Below are positions 1 through 7,823 of a stretch of DNA of 47,571 bases, in pieces. Source of the stretch: Actinobacteria bacterium RBG_16_68_21 (GTDB lineage Bacteria > Actinomycetota > Acidimicrobiia > Spongiisociales > UBA11373); contig MELR01000008.1 of NCBI GenBank assembly GCA_001767695.1, forward strand, positions 16,641-64,211, in the 5' to 3' direction. The notes below the pieces were generated by a model. It was not told where the DNA came from, did no database searches, and saw nothing but the letters and a program-made list of their open reading frames with translations. How positions within the stretch are numbered: position 1 is the stretch's first letter; every line of letters starts with the position of its first letter. A program made the translations under genes and the position numbers.

Positions 1-1
1 T

Positions 2-793
2 CGCGACTTGAAGCGCCTCGTCGAGGGCCTGTCCCTCAACACCGTGTGCGAGGAGGCCGGTTGTCCCAACATCTACGAATGCTGGGCGTCGGGAACGGCC
101 ACCTTCATGCTGCTCGGCGACGTGTGCACCCGGGCCTGCGGCTTCTGCGACGTCAACACCGGCCGACCCGGGGAGGTCGATTGGGATGAGCCGAAGCGGG
201 TCGCCGAGGCGATCACCGAGATGGGTCTCGAGCACGCCGTGCTCACCTCGGTCAACCGCGACGACCTCGCCGACGGGGGAGCGGAGGTCTTCGCGGAGAC
301 GATTCGCCAGATCCGGGAGCGGGTGGGGTGTGAGGTAGAAGTGCTGATCCCCGACTTCAAGGGCGATCGCGCCGCCCTGGAGACCGTGATGACAGCAGCC
401 CCCGACGTGCTCAATCACAACACCGAGACGGTGATTCGGCTGCAGCGCGAGGTGCGCACCGCCGCCAACTACGGGCGGTCCCTGGCGTTGCTCGCCCGTG
501 CCCGCTGGATCCGGCCGGAGTCGCTGATCAAGTCGGGGCTCATCGTGGGGATGGGGGAGACCCGGGATGAGGTCCTGGGGACCCTGGCCGACCTCCGCGC
601 CGTCGGGGTCGACATCGTGACCATCGGCCAGTACCTCCGGCCGACGGCGCGGCATCGCCGGGTGCATCGCTATGTGCATCCGGACGAGTTCGCCGAGTAT
701 CGCGGCTTCGGCGAGGAGATCGGTTTGCGCCATGTGGAGAGCGGGCCTCTGGTCAGGTCCTCCTATCACGCCAAGGAGGCGGCGCGGGCGTGA
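2..793 (+). CDS. lipA: Lipoyl synthase LipA, 5' end cut by the window edge
   Basis: Radical-SAM enzyme that inserts two sulfurs into protein-bound octanoyl chains to make lipoyl groups for 2-oxoacid dehydrogenases and the glycine cleavage H protein; cytosolic. The reading frame is open from base 2, and the visible 263 residues cover most of a roughly 300-residue family, so only the N-terminus is missing. The auxiliary-cluster cysteines (C-x4-C-x5-C, in [12 protein letters not shown]) come first, followed by the radical-SAM CxxxCxxC motif (CTRACGFC). The C-terminus carries the conserved RSSYHA, whose serine ligates the auxiliary cluster. The TTG at base 8 is an internal leucine codon, not a start. 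No lipB is visible downstream, where about 200 bases without a convincing gene follow. Confidence 0.97.
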   Translation, partial: RDLKRLVEGLSLNTVCEEAGCPNIYECWASGTATFMLLGDVCTRACGFCDVNTGRPGEVDWDEPKRVAEAITEMGLEHAVLTSVNRDDLADGGAEVFAETIRQIRERVGCEVEVLIPDFKGDRAALETVMTAAPDVLNHNTETVIRLQREVRTAANYGRSLALLARARWIRPESLIKSGLIVGMGETRDEVLGTLADLRAVGVDIVTIGQYLRPTARHRRVHRYVHPDEFAEYRGFGEEIGLRHVESGPLVRSSYHAKEAARA

Positions 794-912
794 GCGCCGA
801 CACTGAGACAACCGGATCACACTCGATGACGACCTCCTCCCCGGGTGCGAACAGGGCCAGAGCCGTCACAGCGGATCGTGCCCACCTTCCTGGAGGGTCG
901 GTGCACGACTGG

Positions 913-931
913 ACGCCGCCAGTGGTGGCGT
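913..931. terminator. Hairpin between lipA and the GntR gene
   Basis: ACGCCGCC and GGTGGCGT flank an AGT loop, giving an 8-bp stem with one G-T wobble. It lies between the convergent ends of lipA and the GntR-family gene and could terminate either. There is no T-run, so an intrinsic terminator is only a possibility. The rest of bases 794-992 holds nothing I recognise; a 68-codon open frame overlapping the lipA stop does not resemble a known protein. Confidence 0.3.
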
Positions 932-992
932 GGGTTCTCGGGGTCGCTGGCGACGTCCGGGATCGGCTCATCGCCGCCTCCCGTTCGGTGCG

Positions 993-1688
993 CTAGGCCG
1001 TTCCCGACTGATGGGCCGCCTTCGTGAGGTCGATCGTGGCTTGAATGTGGGCTCGGGACACACTTGCTGCCGCCGTCGAATCGCCCTTCCGTAGCGCATT
1101 GAGGAGATCTCGATGGTCTCGGTTCCCCGCCTCTAGTGGGTGCGTCAGTATCCGGAGACCGATACTCACGTACAACGCGTTGGCCGCGTGGAGGCTCTGC
1201 AGGATCGAGACCAGTCGTGTCGAATCGACGGAGTTGCACAACACCTGGTGAAACTCCCGATTCAGGTGGGCCCAGGCGCCCAAGTCGTGTTCCGCCTTCA
1301 TCCGTCGGTGCAGATCCTCCGCCGCTGCCAGCACCTCTTCGGAGATCTGTTGGGCGGCCATCTCCATGCAGCGAGGTTCCAGCAGAGCACGTAGGTCGTA
1401 GATCTCGAGCATCTCGTCGAGGTTGGCGGTCTTGACCACCGCGCCCCGCTGCGGGTCGAGCTCGACGATTCCCTCGCTGGCGAGCTGCCGGAGGGCTTCC
1501 CGCACCGGCGTGGTGCTGACCCCGAGTTCGTTGGCAACCGCTGCTTGGACCAGATGAGTGCCGCCTGTGATCTGGCCGGAGATGATCGCACTGCGAAGTC
1601 TCCCGAGCACAAACTCATATGCTGTGCGAGCCCGCTCGGAGGGTGGTATCTCACCGAACAGGCCTTTGCTTCCAAGCAGACTTGTCAT
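993..1688 (-). CDS. GntR-family transcriptional regulator, FadR/FCD subgroup
   Basis: A 231-residue DNA-binding regulator. Residues about 20-85 form the GntR winged helix-turn-helix, including STTPVREALRQLASEGIV, the recognition-helix signature of the family. Residues about 90-220 form the all-helical FCD effector domain, with the metal-binding pattern suggested by R-x3-E-x3 near LRALLEPR and the histidines of NREFHQVL and DHRDLL. FCD regulators usually sense small carboxylates or amino-acid-like ligands. The gene is divergent from the DUF1989/ABC-transporter operon and separated from it by 356 bases, so control of that operon is the obvious inference. ATG start with GAGAGG just upstream. The ligand cannot be read from sequence. 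Confidence 0.92.
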   Translation of the reverse strand: MTSLLGSKGLFGEIPPSERARTAYEFVLGRLRSAIISGQITGGTHLVQAAVANELGVSTTPVREALRQLASEGIVELDPQRGAVVKTANLDEMLEIYDLRALLEPRCMEMAAQQISEEVLAAAEDLHRRMKAEHDLGAWAHLNREFHQVLCNSVDSTRLVSILQSLHAANALYVSIGLRILTHPLEAGNRDHRDLLNALRKGDSTAAASVSRAHIQATIDLTKAAHQSGTA

Positions 1689-2044
1689 CGTTCAGGCCTC
1701 TCAGCGGCAAGCAGGGGGGTGCCTGCTCGATCGACGGTGCGCCAACTCTACGGTCGAAATGTCCGTTGATGGACGGGTCGGCGATCCTGACTCCAGGTTC
1801 CGGGCGTCGATGCGACTGTTGATGGGGGGATCCGCAGCACCGGATCTGCAGACGATCGGCCGAGTCGCTGTCCCGCCGGCAACGTGACCGCCCACGACTA
1901 CTCCCTCTGCTGCTCGTTTCGCTCGGTTCACCCCGTCCGCCTCATCGGAGATGACGCTGCGGCACACGCATCATGCCACATATATCGTGTAATATGCATT
2001 ATTCCCTCTAGGTCGCACCCACCGGCGAGGCGGGAAGGAGAAGC
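1689..2044. other. 356-bp divergent intergenic region
   Basis: No gene is supported here. It separates the GntR-family gene from the DUF1989 operon and must hold both promoters. It has an imperfect direct repeat (GGATCCGCAG at 1828-1837 and GGATCTGCAG at 1842-1851) and one markedly AT-rich patch at 1976-2003. The Shine-Dalgarno AAGGAG at 2035-2040 sits 4 bases before the ATG at 2045. I looked for a guanidine-I (ykkC) riboswitch because DUF1989 proteins occur in guanidine metabolism, and did not see its conserved elements. Confidence 0.6.
1976..2003. promoter_or_regulatory. AT-rich promoter/operator candidate upstream of the DUF1989 operon
   Basis: About 28 bases of strongly AT-rich sequence in otherwise GC-rich surroundings. 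It contains TAAT-ATGC-ATTA dyad arms at 1990-2001, a TAATAT that could serve as a -10 element at 1990-1995, and overlapping ATAT arms. The position, 30-60 bases before the first operon start codon, suits a promoter with an overlapping GntR operator. No clean -35 is visible, and the site does not exactly match the published FadR/FCD consensus. Confidence 0.4.
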
Positions 2045-2665
2045 ATGGCAGTGACCACATTGCCTGGGGCAGCGATTCGTGACGAGACGGTCCCGGCAAA
2101 GGGCGTCACGGCCTTCACGGTGCGGAGGGGCGAAACGGTCCGGGTGGAGGATCTCGAGGGGCGGCAGGCCGTCGACCTGATCTGCTACAACCTCGAAAAC
2201 CTCGACGAGAAGTTCTGGGCGGCCCACACCGCGAAGCTCAACGGCACCATCTACATCACCACCGGCCACGTCCTCTACTCCGACCTGGCACGGCCGATGA
2301 TGAGCGTCGTCGAAGACACCCTCGGGGTCAACGACGTCATCTGCGGCTCCTGCTCCTTTGAGCTCGACGCCGTCCGGTATGGAGAGGACAAGGCGGCGCC
2401 GGGGTGTATGGACCTCTTCGCGCAGGGAATCGCTCCGTGGGGACTGAAGCGCAGCGACGTTCCGATGTGTTTCAACATCTTCCTCGACTACCCGGTGCAG
2501 GAACACGGCCGAGTGGTGCTCGACCGAGACGCCGGGTCCAAGCCAGGGGACCACATCGATCTACGCGCTGAGATGGACCTCTTGGTGGTCATCACCGCCT
2601 GCCCCCAGGTGATCAACCCGTGCAACGCCCACAATCCGACACCGATCCGGGTGGCTGTGTACTGA
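2045..2665 (+). CDS. DUF1989 / urea carboxylase-associated family protein
   Basis: A 206-residue single-domain protein of the DUF1989 family. Family hallmarks seen are the N-terminal G-x-QAVDL, the central DVICGSCS and CMDLF segments, and the C-terminal SKPGDHIDLRAEMDLLV, CPQ and NPTPI. Characterised relatives are the paired subunits CgdA/CgdB that deiminate carboxyguanidine, and urea carboxylase-associated proteins; the fold is metal-binding. Only one copy is present here, and no urea carboxylase or allophanate hydrolase follows, so carboxyguanidine chemistry is not established. It is the first gene of the operon, with a strong AAGGAG 4 bases upstream, and its TGA overlaps the next ATG by one base. 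A hydrolytic or deiminating step on a C-N bond of the imported compound is my inference. Confidence 0.85.
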   Translation: MAVTTLPGAAIRDETVPAKGVTAFTVRRGETVRVEDLEGRQAVDLICYNLENLDEKFWAAHTAKLNGTIYITTGHVLYSDLARPMMSVVEDTLGVNDVICGSCSFELDAVRYGEDKAAPGCMDLFAQGIAPWGLKRSDVPMCFNIFLDYPVQEHGRVVLDRDAGSKPGDHIDLRAEMDLLVVITACPQVINPCNAHNPTPIRVAVY

Positions 2666-3147
2666 TGACACTCATCAAGACGGTCCTGGGACCCGATACC
2701 GGTCGTGGTCTCGACCTCCTCGCCGGAGGAACCGAGATCGACCAACCGGCCTACTCCGACGGGGTGAGGCTCGACCTGCCCGGCTTCACCTGGATCATGC
2801 TCTCTGGGGTCGTCGCTCTCGACGACGACCTCAAGGTGGTCGGCGCAGGTGACCTCAGAACTCAGATTCGCTTCATTCTGGGCACCATCCGCCGGCAACT
2901 GGAACACCAGGGTGGCGGGATCGCCGACATCTGCCGCGTCCGGGTCTACGTGGTGGGCGGCCTCACTCCGGAGCGGTTTCGCATCATCCACGAAGAGCGG
3001 GCCCGTGTGTTCGACCCACAGCACTACCCGGCCAGCACGCTGGTGGAGGTGACCAGCCTCATCAAGCCCGAACTGCTGATTGAGATCGACGCCGATGCCG
3101 TATTCCCCAGACGCGATTCTTCCAACGACATCCAACCCGGAGGCTAA
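2665..3147 (+). CDS. RidA/YjgF-family protein lacking the catalytic arginine
   Basis: A 160-residue member of the Rid superfamily, longer than the usual 125-130. RidA enzymes hydrolyse reactive enamines/imines released by PLP enzymes, liberating ammonia. The C-terminal core is clear: VRVYV at about 92-96, YPAS at 121-124, and LLIEIDADAV near 137-146. In active RidA the segment reads PARS, with the arginine anchoring the substrate carboxylate; here it is PAST (P122-T125), so serine replaces arginine, as in the Rid subgroups not known to deaminate imines. Start chosen at 2665 because TGATG couples it to the DUF1989 stop; a longer frame from 2620 would run into that gene. A role in ammonia release or in binding an intermediate of this pathway is inferred from context. 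Confidence 0.88.
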   Translation: MTLIKTVLGPDTGRGLDLLAGGTEIDQPAYSDGVRLDLPGFTWIMLSGVVALDDDLKVVGAGDLRTQIRFILGTIRRQLEHQGGGIADICRVRVYVVGGLTPERFRIIHEERARVFDPQHYPASTLVEVTSLIKPELLIEIDADAVFPRRDSSNDIQPGG

Positions 3148-3157
3148 GGAGGCCGAC

Positions 3158-4174
3158 ATGAAGAGACACCGACTGTTCGCTGTGATAACACTGCTCTGCG
3201 CCTTCGCGCTCGTCGTCGCCGCTTGCGGGGATGACGAGGCGACAGACGATGGGTTGCCCACCGTCAAGATGCAGGGCTTCCCGGCCGATCCCGTGGGGCT
3301 GCCGGCGCTGGTCATGCACGAACTGGGCATCGACGTCGCACACGGTTTCATTGCCGAGTACCTGCCGGTGGATCCCGATGCCGCCACGAACACGTTCTTG
3401 ATCGGCGAGAGCGACATCGCCATGGAGCAGGACGGTGTCAACATGACGATCGTCCAGGCCGAGGGCCACAGGGCGGTGCTGTTCGCCCCCGGCGCCAACA
3501 TGATGACGGGAATAGTCGTACCGGCGGACTCGTCCTATCAGGATCCGACCGACCTCATCGGCCAGAAGGTGGGGCACTTCGGTGTCGATTCGGGGACCAC
3601 GTCGACGATCGCCCTCATGTTGAAGGAGATCTACGGCCTGGACGTGTTCACCGAGTATGACCTGCGGGAGGTCGGTCCCGAGGCGCTCCCCGAACTGCTC
3701 AAGAGTGGTGAGGTGGAGGCGATCTTCGACTTCGAGCCCCTGGCACTCCGCGCGGTGCTCGAGACACCCGGCCGCTATCTGTTCGAGCCGGCCAAGGCAT
3801 GGGCGGAATTCAGCGGCGGATGGTCACCGTGGTTGACGAACCTGGCCGCCCGGGAGGACTGGCTGGCCGAGAACGAGGAGCTGGCCTTCGGGATTCGCGA
3901 TGCCTGGATGGAAGCGATCGATGTTCTCCAGGGTGGCGATTTCGCCTTGCTGCGTGAGGAGCCGTACAAGTCGTTCCTCGAACTCAAGTCGGATGAGGAG
4001 CTCGAGGCGTTCATCCAGTATTGCATCGATCTGCCCTGCTTCGGGACCAGCTGGACCCAGGCGGACATCGCCGCATTGAACGATTACCTGGCCCTGTTCG
4101 CCGAGAACGGGATCCTGATCGATGCCGTGTCCCCGACGCCCGTGGCGGTCATCCTGGAGGACTACTTCGGGTAG
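3158..4174 (+). CDS. ABC transporter substrate-binding lipoprotein (SsuA/NMT1-like)
   Basis: A 338-residue extracytoplasmic binding protein. The N-terminus is a lipoprotein signal: MKRHR, a hydrophobic core, then the lipobox VVAAC with Cys23 as the lipidated residue. The mature part has the two-lobed pattern of nitrate/sulfonate/thiamine-precursor binding proteins, including the segment around DLIGQKVGHFGVDSGTTSTIALML that contacts ligands in this group. The start at 3158 is fixed by AAGGAGG at 3146-3152, which overlaps the RidA stop. It is followed by permease, ATPase and permease genes and delivers the substrate to them. The ligand is unknown; the family takes up small nitrogen- or sulfur-containing molecules. 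Confidence 0.92.
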   Translation: MKRHRLFAVITLLCAFALVVAACGDDEATDDGLPTVKMQGFPADPVGLPALVMHELGIDVAHGFIAEYLPVDPDAATNTFLIGESDIAMEQDGVNMTIVQAEGHRAVLFAPGANMMTGIVVPADSSYQDPTDLIGQKVGHFGVDSGTTSTIALMLKEIYGLDVFTEYDLREVGPEALPELLKSGEVEAIFDFEPLALRAVLETPGRYLFEPAKAWAEFSGGWSPWLTNLAAREDWLAENEELAFGIRDAWMEAIDVLQGGDFALLREEPYKSFLELKSDEELEAFIQYCIDLPCFGTSWTQADIAALNDYLALFAENGILIDAVSPTPVAVILEDYFG

Positions 4175-4201
4175 GACCACGATCCCGAGAGAGCAACCGG
4201 T

Positions 4202-5011
4202 GTGACTCGATCACCCGAAACAACTCAGAACCTGGGGGCGAGGCTCAGAGCATCCTGGCTCGACCTCGCCCTCGGGGCTCTGGGGGCGGGCTTGCCGGTC
4301 TTTCTGTGGTGGATCGGAAGTCACACAACGACCTTCGTTCCCCCCATCGGGGAGGTCATTCGTGCGATCCCCGACTTCGTGACGGGCGAGGACATCTGGC
4401 CCGACGTCCTCGTCACCATCGAACGGGTGGCCGGATCGCTGGCCATCGCTCTCATCCTCGGCTTCGCCGCCGCCTACGTGATGCACCGCGGTGGGTTGTG
4501 GGGCCGGGTGGTCGATCGGTACGTCGGGCTGATGCTCGGAGTTCCCAGCACGATTGCCGCCCTCCTGGCTCTATATGTGTTCAAACGGTCCGAGGTCGGC
4601 GTCTACTTCGTCGTGTCCATCATCACATTCCCGTTCGTCGCCCTAACACTGCTCCAGGGGCTGCGTTCCGCCGACCGCCGCCTCGACGAGATGGGCGACG
4701 TCTACCGACTATCGACTCCGCAGCGTTTGAGGCACGTCGCAGTGCCGCACCTGGTTCCCTATACGTTCGCCGCCGTCCGCAACGAGTACGCCCATGCTTG
4801 GAAGGTGGTCGTCCTTGCCGAACTCTTCGCCGTCAACTCCGGGATGGGTGCCCGGTTCGCCAGGGCGTTCGACCGGTTTCGCATCGTCGACGCGATGCTC
4901 TGGCTCATCATCTTCATGATCATCCTGCTCGGAACCGAATACCTACTGCTACTGCCCAGCGAACGCCGCGTACTCCGATGGCGCGGATCGGGGATGGAGG
5001 GCAACAGATGA
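4202..5011 (+). CDS. ABC transporter permease 1 (SsuC/TauC-like)
   Basis: A 269-residue inner-membrane permease of the nitrate/taurine/sulfonate importer type, with about six hydrophobic segments starting near residue 20. The cytoplasmic coupling (EAA-like) loop is visible around NEYAHAWKVVVLAELF, where AWKVVVLAE matches the AWIVVVAAE pattern of SsuC proteins. GTG start 27 bases after the binding-protein stop. The last four bases (ATGA) overlap the ATPase start, implying translational coupling. A second, distinct permease follows the ATPase, so the channel is probably a heterodimer. Confidence 0.92.
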   Translation: MTRSPETTQNLGARLRASWLDLALGALGAGLPVFLWWIGSHTTTFVPPIGEVIRAIPDFVTGEDIWPDVLVTIERVAGSLAIALILGFAAAYVMHRGGLWGRVVDRYVGLMLGVPSTIAALLALYVFKRSEVGVYFVVSIITFPFVALTLLQGLRSADRRLDEMGDVYRLSTPQRLRHVAVPHLVPYTFAAVRNEYAHAWKVVVLAELFAVNSGMGARFARAFDRFRIVDAMLWLIIFMIILLGTEYLLLLPSERRVLRWRGSGMEGNR

Positions 5012-5808
5012 CTCACTCCGGCGAATACATCCGCGTGAGGGACCTCGATGTCTCGTATGACGGCATCACCCCTGCCGTCAGTGCTCTGAGCATGGATGTG
5101 GCAGAAGGCGAATTCGCTGCCGTGCTCGGACCGAGCGGTTGTGGGAAGTCGACCCTCCTCCATGCCATCTCCGGCGTCGTGCAGCCTCAATCCGGGACCA
5201 TCGAGATCGCCGGACTGCCCGTCGGCGCCGGCCGCGGTGACGACTCGGTGCCCATCGGCTACGTCTTCCAGGAACACCGACTCCTGCCGTGGCGCACGGT
5301 CGCGCAGAACATCGCCATCGTGCTGCGTGCCGCCGGTGTTGCCGATGACGACGTGGATCCCCGCATCGACCACTACCTCGAGATGCTCCACATCTCCAAG
5401 TTCCGCAACACCTGGCCCCTGAGGCTGTCGGGCGGACAGCGCCAGCGGGTCTCGATCGCCCGGGCCCTCGCCATCCAACCGGCTGTGGTCCTGATGGACG
5501 AGCCCTTCAGCACTCTCGATGAAGTGACTGCCCGGGTCATGCGCCAGCAACTCGCCGACCTCTGGCAGCGGAGCAACCAGACCATCGTCTTCGTCACCCA
5601 CTCGATCCGGGAGGCCCTGTTCCTGGCCGGCCGGATCTTCATCCTCACCCAGGGGCCGGCACGGCTGTTCGACACGATCGAGGTATCGGTGCCGCGCCCC
5701 CGTCGCTACGAAGACCCGCGGCTGACCGAGCTCGAAGCCCAGATCGTCGAGCACGTGATGGACGAGTGGGGTTACGGGGCCAATTCTGGGGAGGAACCCC
5801 GAGAATGA
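5008..5808 (+). CDS. ABC transporter ATP-binding protein (SsuB/TauB-like)
   Basis: A 266-residue nucleotide-binding subunit that powers the importer from the cytoplasmic side. Walker A is GPSGCGKST at about 42-50, the Q-loop is VFQEHRLLPW, the signature is LSGGQRQR, Walker B is VVLMDEPF, and the switch histidine is in VFVTHS. The Q-loop LLPW is typical of nitrate/taurine/sulfonate importers. The reading frame stays open far upstream through the first permease, but the ATG at 5008, in a 4-base ATGA overlap with permease 1, is the sensible start. The end overlaps the second permease in the same way. Confidence 0.95.
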   Translation: MTHSGEYIRVRDLDVSYDGITPAVSALSMDVAEGEFAAVLGPSGCGKSTLLHAISGVVQPQSGTIEIAGLPVGAGRGDDSVPIGYVFQEHRLLPWRTVAQNIAIVLRAAGVADDDVDPRIDHYLEMLHISKFRNTWPLRLSGGQRQRVSIARALAIQPAVVLMDEPFSTLDEVTARVMRQQLADLWQRSNQTIVFVTHSIREALFLAGRIFILTQGPARLFDTIEVSVPRPRRYEDPRLTELEAQIVEHVMDEWGYGANSGEEPRE

Positions 5809-6590
5809 CGACCGAGCAGGTGGTGTCGCTGCGCCAGATCACGGGAGGCCGCCTCCAGCGCTTTCAGGCGTTCACCGTTGCCTCGCTGCTGGCTCTCGCC
5901 GTCTGGCAACTCGCCACCCTCATCTCGGATGGCTGGGTTCCATCGCTCTGGCGAATCATGGAGGCGCTTGGAGAAGACGCCAGCACCGCCTCGATCTACA
6001 CCGACATGTGGATCACGCTCCGGCGGATCTTTGTCACCTTCGCAGCAGCCACGTCCATCGGAATCGGCCTCGGGGTGGCAATGGGTCTCAACCGCAGGGT
6101 GATGGCGTTCTTCCGGCCGATCGTTGTGATGGGTCTGGCCGTCCCCGACGTCGTGTACATCATCGTGGCCATCCTGGTGCTCGGCACCGAAGAGTCCTCC
6201 GGGCTCATCGCGATGGTGCTGGCGTTGATCCCCTTCGTCGTCAACATCGTCGTCGGGGGAGTCGGAGCCAGGGATCCCGGGCTCGACGAGATGAGCGCCG
6301 TGTACCGGCTGCGGCGGCTCCGCTACCTCGTCGATGTGGTCGGCTGGCAGGTGTCCCCGTCGCTGATCGTTGCCACCCGGACCTGTTTTGCGTTCGCCTG
6401 GAAGCTGATCGTCCTCGTCGAGGCGCTCAGCCAGCCGCGCGGGATCGGGGCACAGATCTACTACTCGTTCCGGCTTCTCCGGCCCGATCACATGATCGCC
6501 AGGGCTCTGCTGTTCATCGTGGTCCTGCGCCTTGTGGAGGCCATCATCTTTGCTCCCGTGGAGAAGAGGTTCCTCGGGTGGATGCGGTAG
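5805..6590 (+). CDS. ABC transporter permease 2 (SsuC/TauC-like)
   Basis: A 261-residue integral membrane permease related to, but clearly different from, permease 1. About six hydrophobic segments are visible, with the coupling loop near FAFAWKLIVLVEAL. Start at 5805 because ATGA overlaps the ATPase stop; the in-frame upstream start at 5766 would lie inside the ATPase gene. Most SsuC/TauC-type importers use one permease gene as a homodimer, so two genes flanking the ATPase is less common and suggests an asymmetric translocation pathway. A 25-base gap leads to asnA. Confidence 0.9.
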   Translation: MTTEQVVSLRQITGGRLQRFQAFTVASLLALAVWQLATLISDGWVPSLWRIMEALGEDASTASIYTDMWITLRRIFVTFAAATSIGIGLGVAMGLNRRVMAFFRPIVVMGLAVPDVVYIIVAILVLGTEESSGLIAMVLALIPFVVNIVVGGVGARDPGLDEMSAVYRLRRLRYLVDVVGWQVSPSLIVATRTCFAFAWKLIVLVEALSQPRGIGAQIYYSFRLLRPDHMIARALLFIVVLRLVEAIIFAPVEKRFLGWMR

Positions 6591-6615
6591 CGATCGAGAA
6601 AGGAAGAAGCATCTG

Positions 6616-7749
6616 ATGACTCAACCCGACAAGCGGGCCGATCTGGCCGGGCCCGGGGTCTCCACCTACGCAGAGGTGGCCAAGGTTCTGCCCACCGGCT
6701 ACTCGTCCCTGCTCACCCCGATGGAGACGATGAGGGCGCTGTTCGCCGTCAAGGCATTCATAGAGGAAGGGCTGAGCCGAGAGCTCAATCTCCAGATGGT
6801 CCAGGTGCCGCTGATCGTCACCAGGGAGAGCGGCGTCAACGACATGCTCGACCGCGACGGGTCGCGGACCCCTGTGGAGTTCCCGGCCGGGTTGGGGATC
6901 GAGCCGCGCCTCAATGCCCAGGTCGTACAGGCCGCCACCAAATGGAAGCGGGCCGCCCTGGCCCAGTTCGGGTGCGGGGTGGGCGAGGGCATCAACACCG
7001 ACATGAAGGCCGTTCGCAAGGACTACTTCCTCGATCACGATCACAGCAGCTATGTCGATCAGTGGGACTGGGAGCGGGTGATCTCAGCCGAAGACCGGAA
7101 TCTCGACTTCCTGCGGGGAATCGTGCGCAGGATCTGGTCCGTGCTGGTGGGGGCCGGCCGCCACGCTCAGGATCTATTCCCCCAACTGGCGGCTGCCGGG
7201 TACCCGGACTTCCCCGATGAGCTGACCTTCCTGCATGCCGAGGAGATCCTGGACATGTACCCGGACCTGCCCCGCAAGCAGCGGGAGACCGCCATCCTCC
7301 AGGACTACCCGGCGGTGTTCATCATCGGGATCGGCTATCCACTGGCAGACGGCTACCCACACGAGAACCGCGCGGCCGACTACGACGACTGGATCACGCC
7401 CAACACACTGCCGGACGGACGTCCGGGCCGGGGCCTGAACGGCGACATCCTGGTGTGGAACCCGGTGACCAAACGGCGCCACGAACTCACGTCGATGGGG
7501 ATCAGGGTGACCAAGGAGACCCTGGTCGAGCAGATGGAGATGGCCGGACTGATGGAGAACCTGGCCCTTCCGTATCACCAGGCCATCCTCAACGACCGGA
7601 TCCCGCTCAGCATCGGCGGTGGGATCGGCCAGTCCCGGACCTACATGTACCTGTTGCGCAAGGCACATCTCGGAGAGGTGAGCGTCACCGTGTGGCCTGA
7701 TCAGCTCAAGAAGATCTGCGAAGAACGCAACATCTTCGTGCTCGAGTAG
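6616..7749 (+). CDS. asnA: Aspartate-ammonia ligase (ammonia-dependent asparagine synthetase)
   Basis: Makes asparagine from aspartate, free ammonia and ATP (giving AMP and PPi); cytosolic, related to class II aminoacyl-tRNA synthetases. At 377 residues it is longer than the 330-residue E. coli enzyme, mainly at the N-terminus and in the middle. Family landmarks are all present: TKWKR at 108-112, EGINTDMKA at 124-132, YVDQWDWERV at 146-155, DYDDW at 255-259, LNGDILVWNP at 274-283, SSMGIRV-like TSMGIRV at 292-298, and GGGIGQSR at 334-341 with the catalytic arginine. An AAGGAAG motif lies upstream and the ATG is at 6616. Its place directly after an importer and DUF1989/RidA genes suggests it traps ammonia released by that pathway instead of serving general asparagine synthesis. 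A changed substrate cannot be excluded. Confidence 0.93.
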   Translation: MTQPDKRADLAGPGVSTYAEVAKVLPTGYSSLLTPMETMRALFAVKAFIEEGLSRELNLQMVQVPLIVTRESGVNDMLDRDGSRTPVEFPAGLGIEPRLNAQVVQAATKWKRAALAQFGCGVGEGINTDMKAVRKDYFLDHDHSSYVDQWDWERVISAEDRNLDFLRGIVRRIWSVLVGAGRHAQDLFPQLAAAGYPDFPDELTFLHAEEILDMYPDLPRKQRETAILQDYPAVFIIGIGYPLADGYPHENRAADYDDWITPNTLPDGRPGRGLNGDILVWNPVTKRRHELTSMGIRVTKETLVEQMEMAGLMENLALPYHQAILNDRIPLSIGGGIGQSRTYMYLLRKAHLGEVSVTVWPDQLKKICEERNIFVLE

Positions 7750-7823
7750 GAAGACCAGGCCAGGACGACATCGCCACGGCGTTGCAGCGGGCGCTCCAGC
7801 CGTAGTGCCGAAGGGAGTAGACC

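Noticed and set aside
790-996. 68-codon open frame overlapping the lipA stop
   Set aside because: No similarity to any family I know, no Shine-Dalgarno that fits, and Ser/Arg-rich shadow-like composition. It could be a decayed remnant but cannot be supported.
1689-2044. Guanidine-I (ykkC) riboswitch before the DUF1989 gene
   Set aside because: Expected because of DUF1989 and the importer, but the conserved paired and single-stranded elements are not present.
4021-5007. Upstream in-frame extension of the ABC ATPase
   Set aside because: It lies out of frame within the binding-protein and permease genes, and the ATP-binding fold starts at the ATG at 5008, coupled by ATGA.
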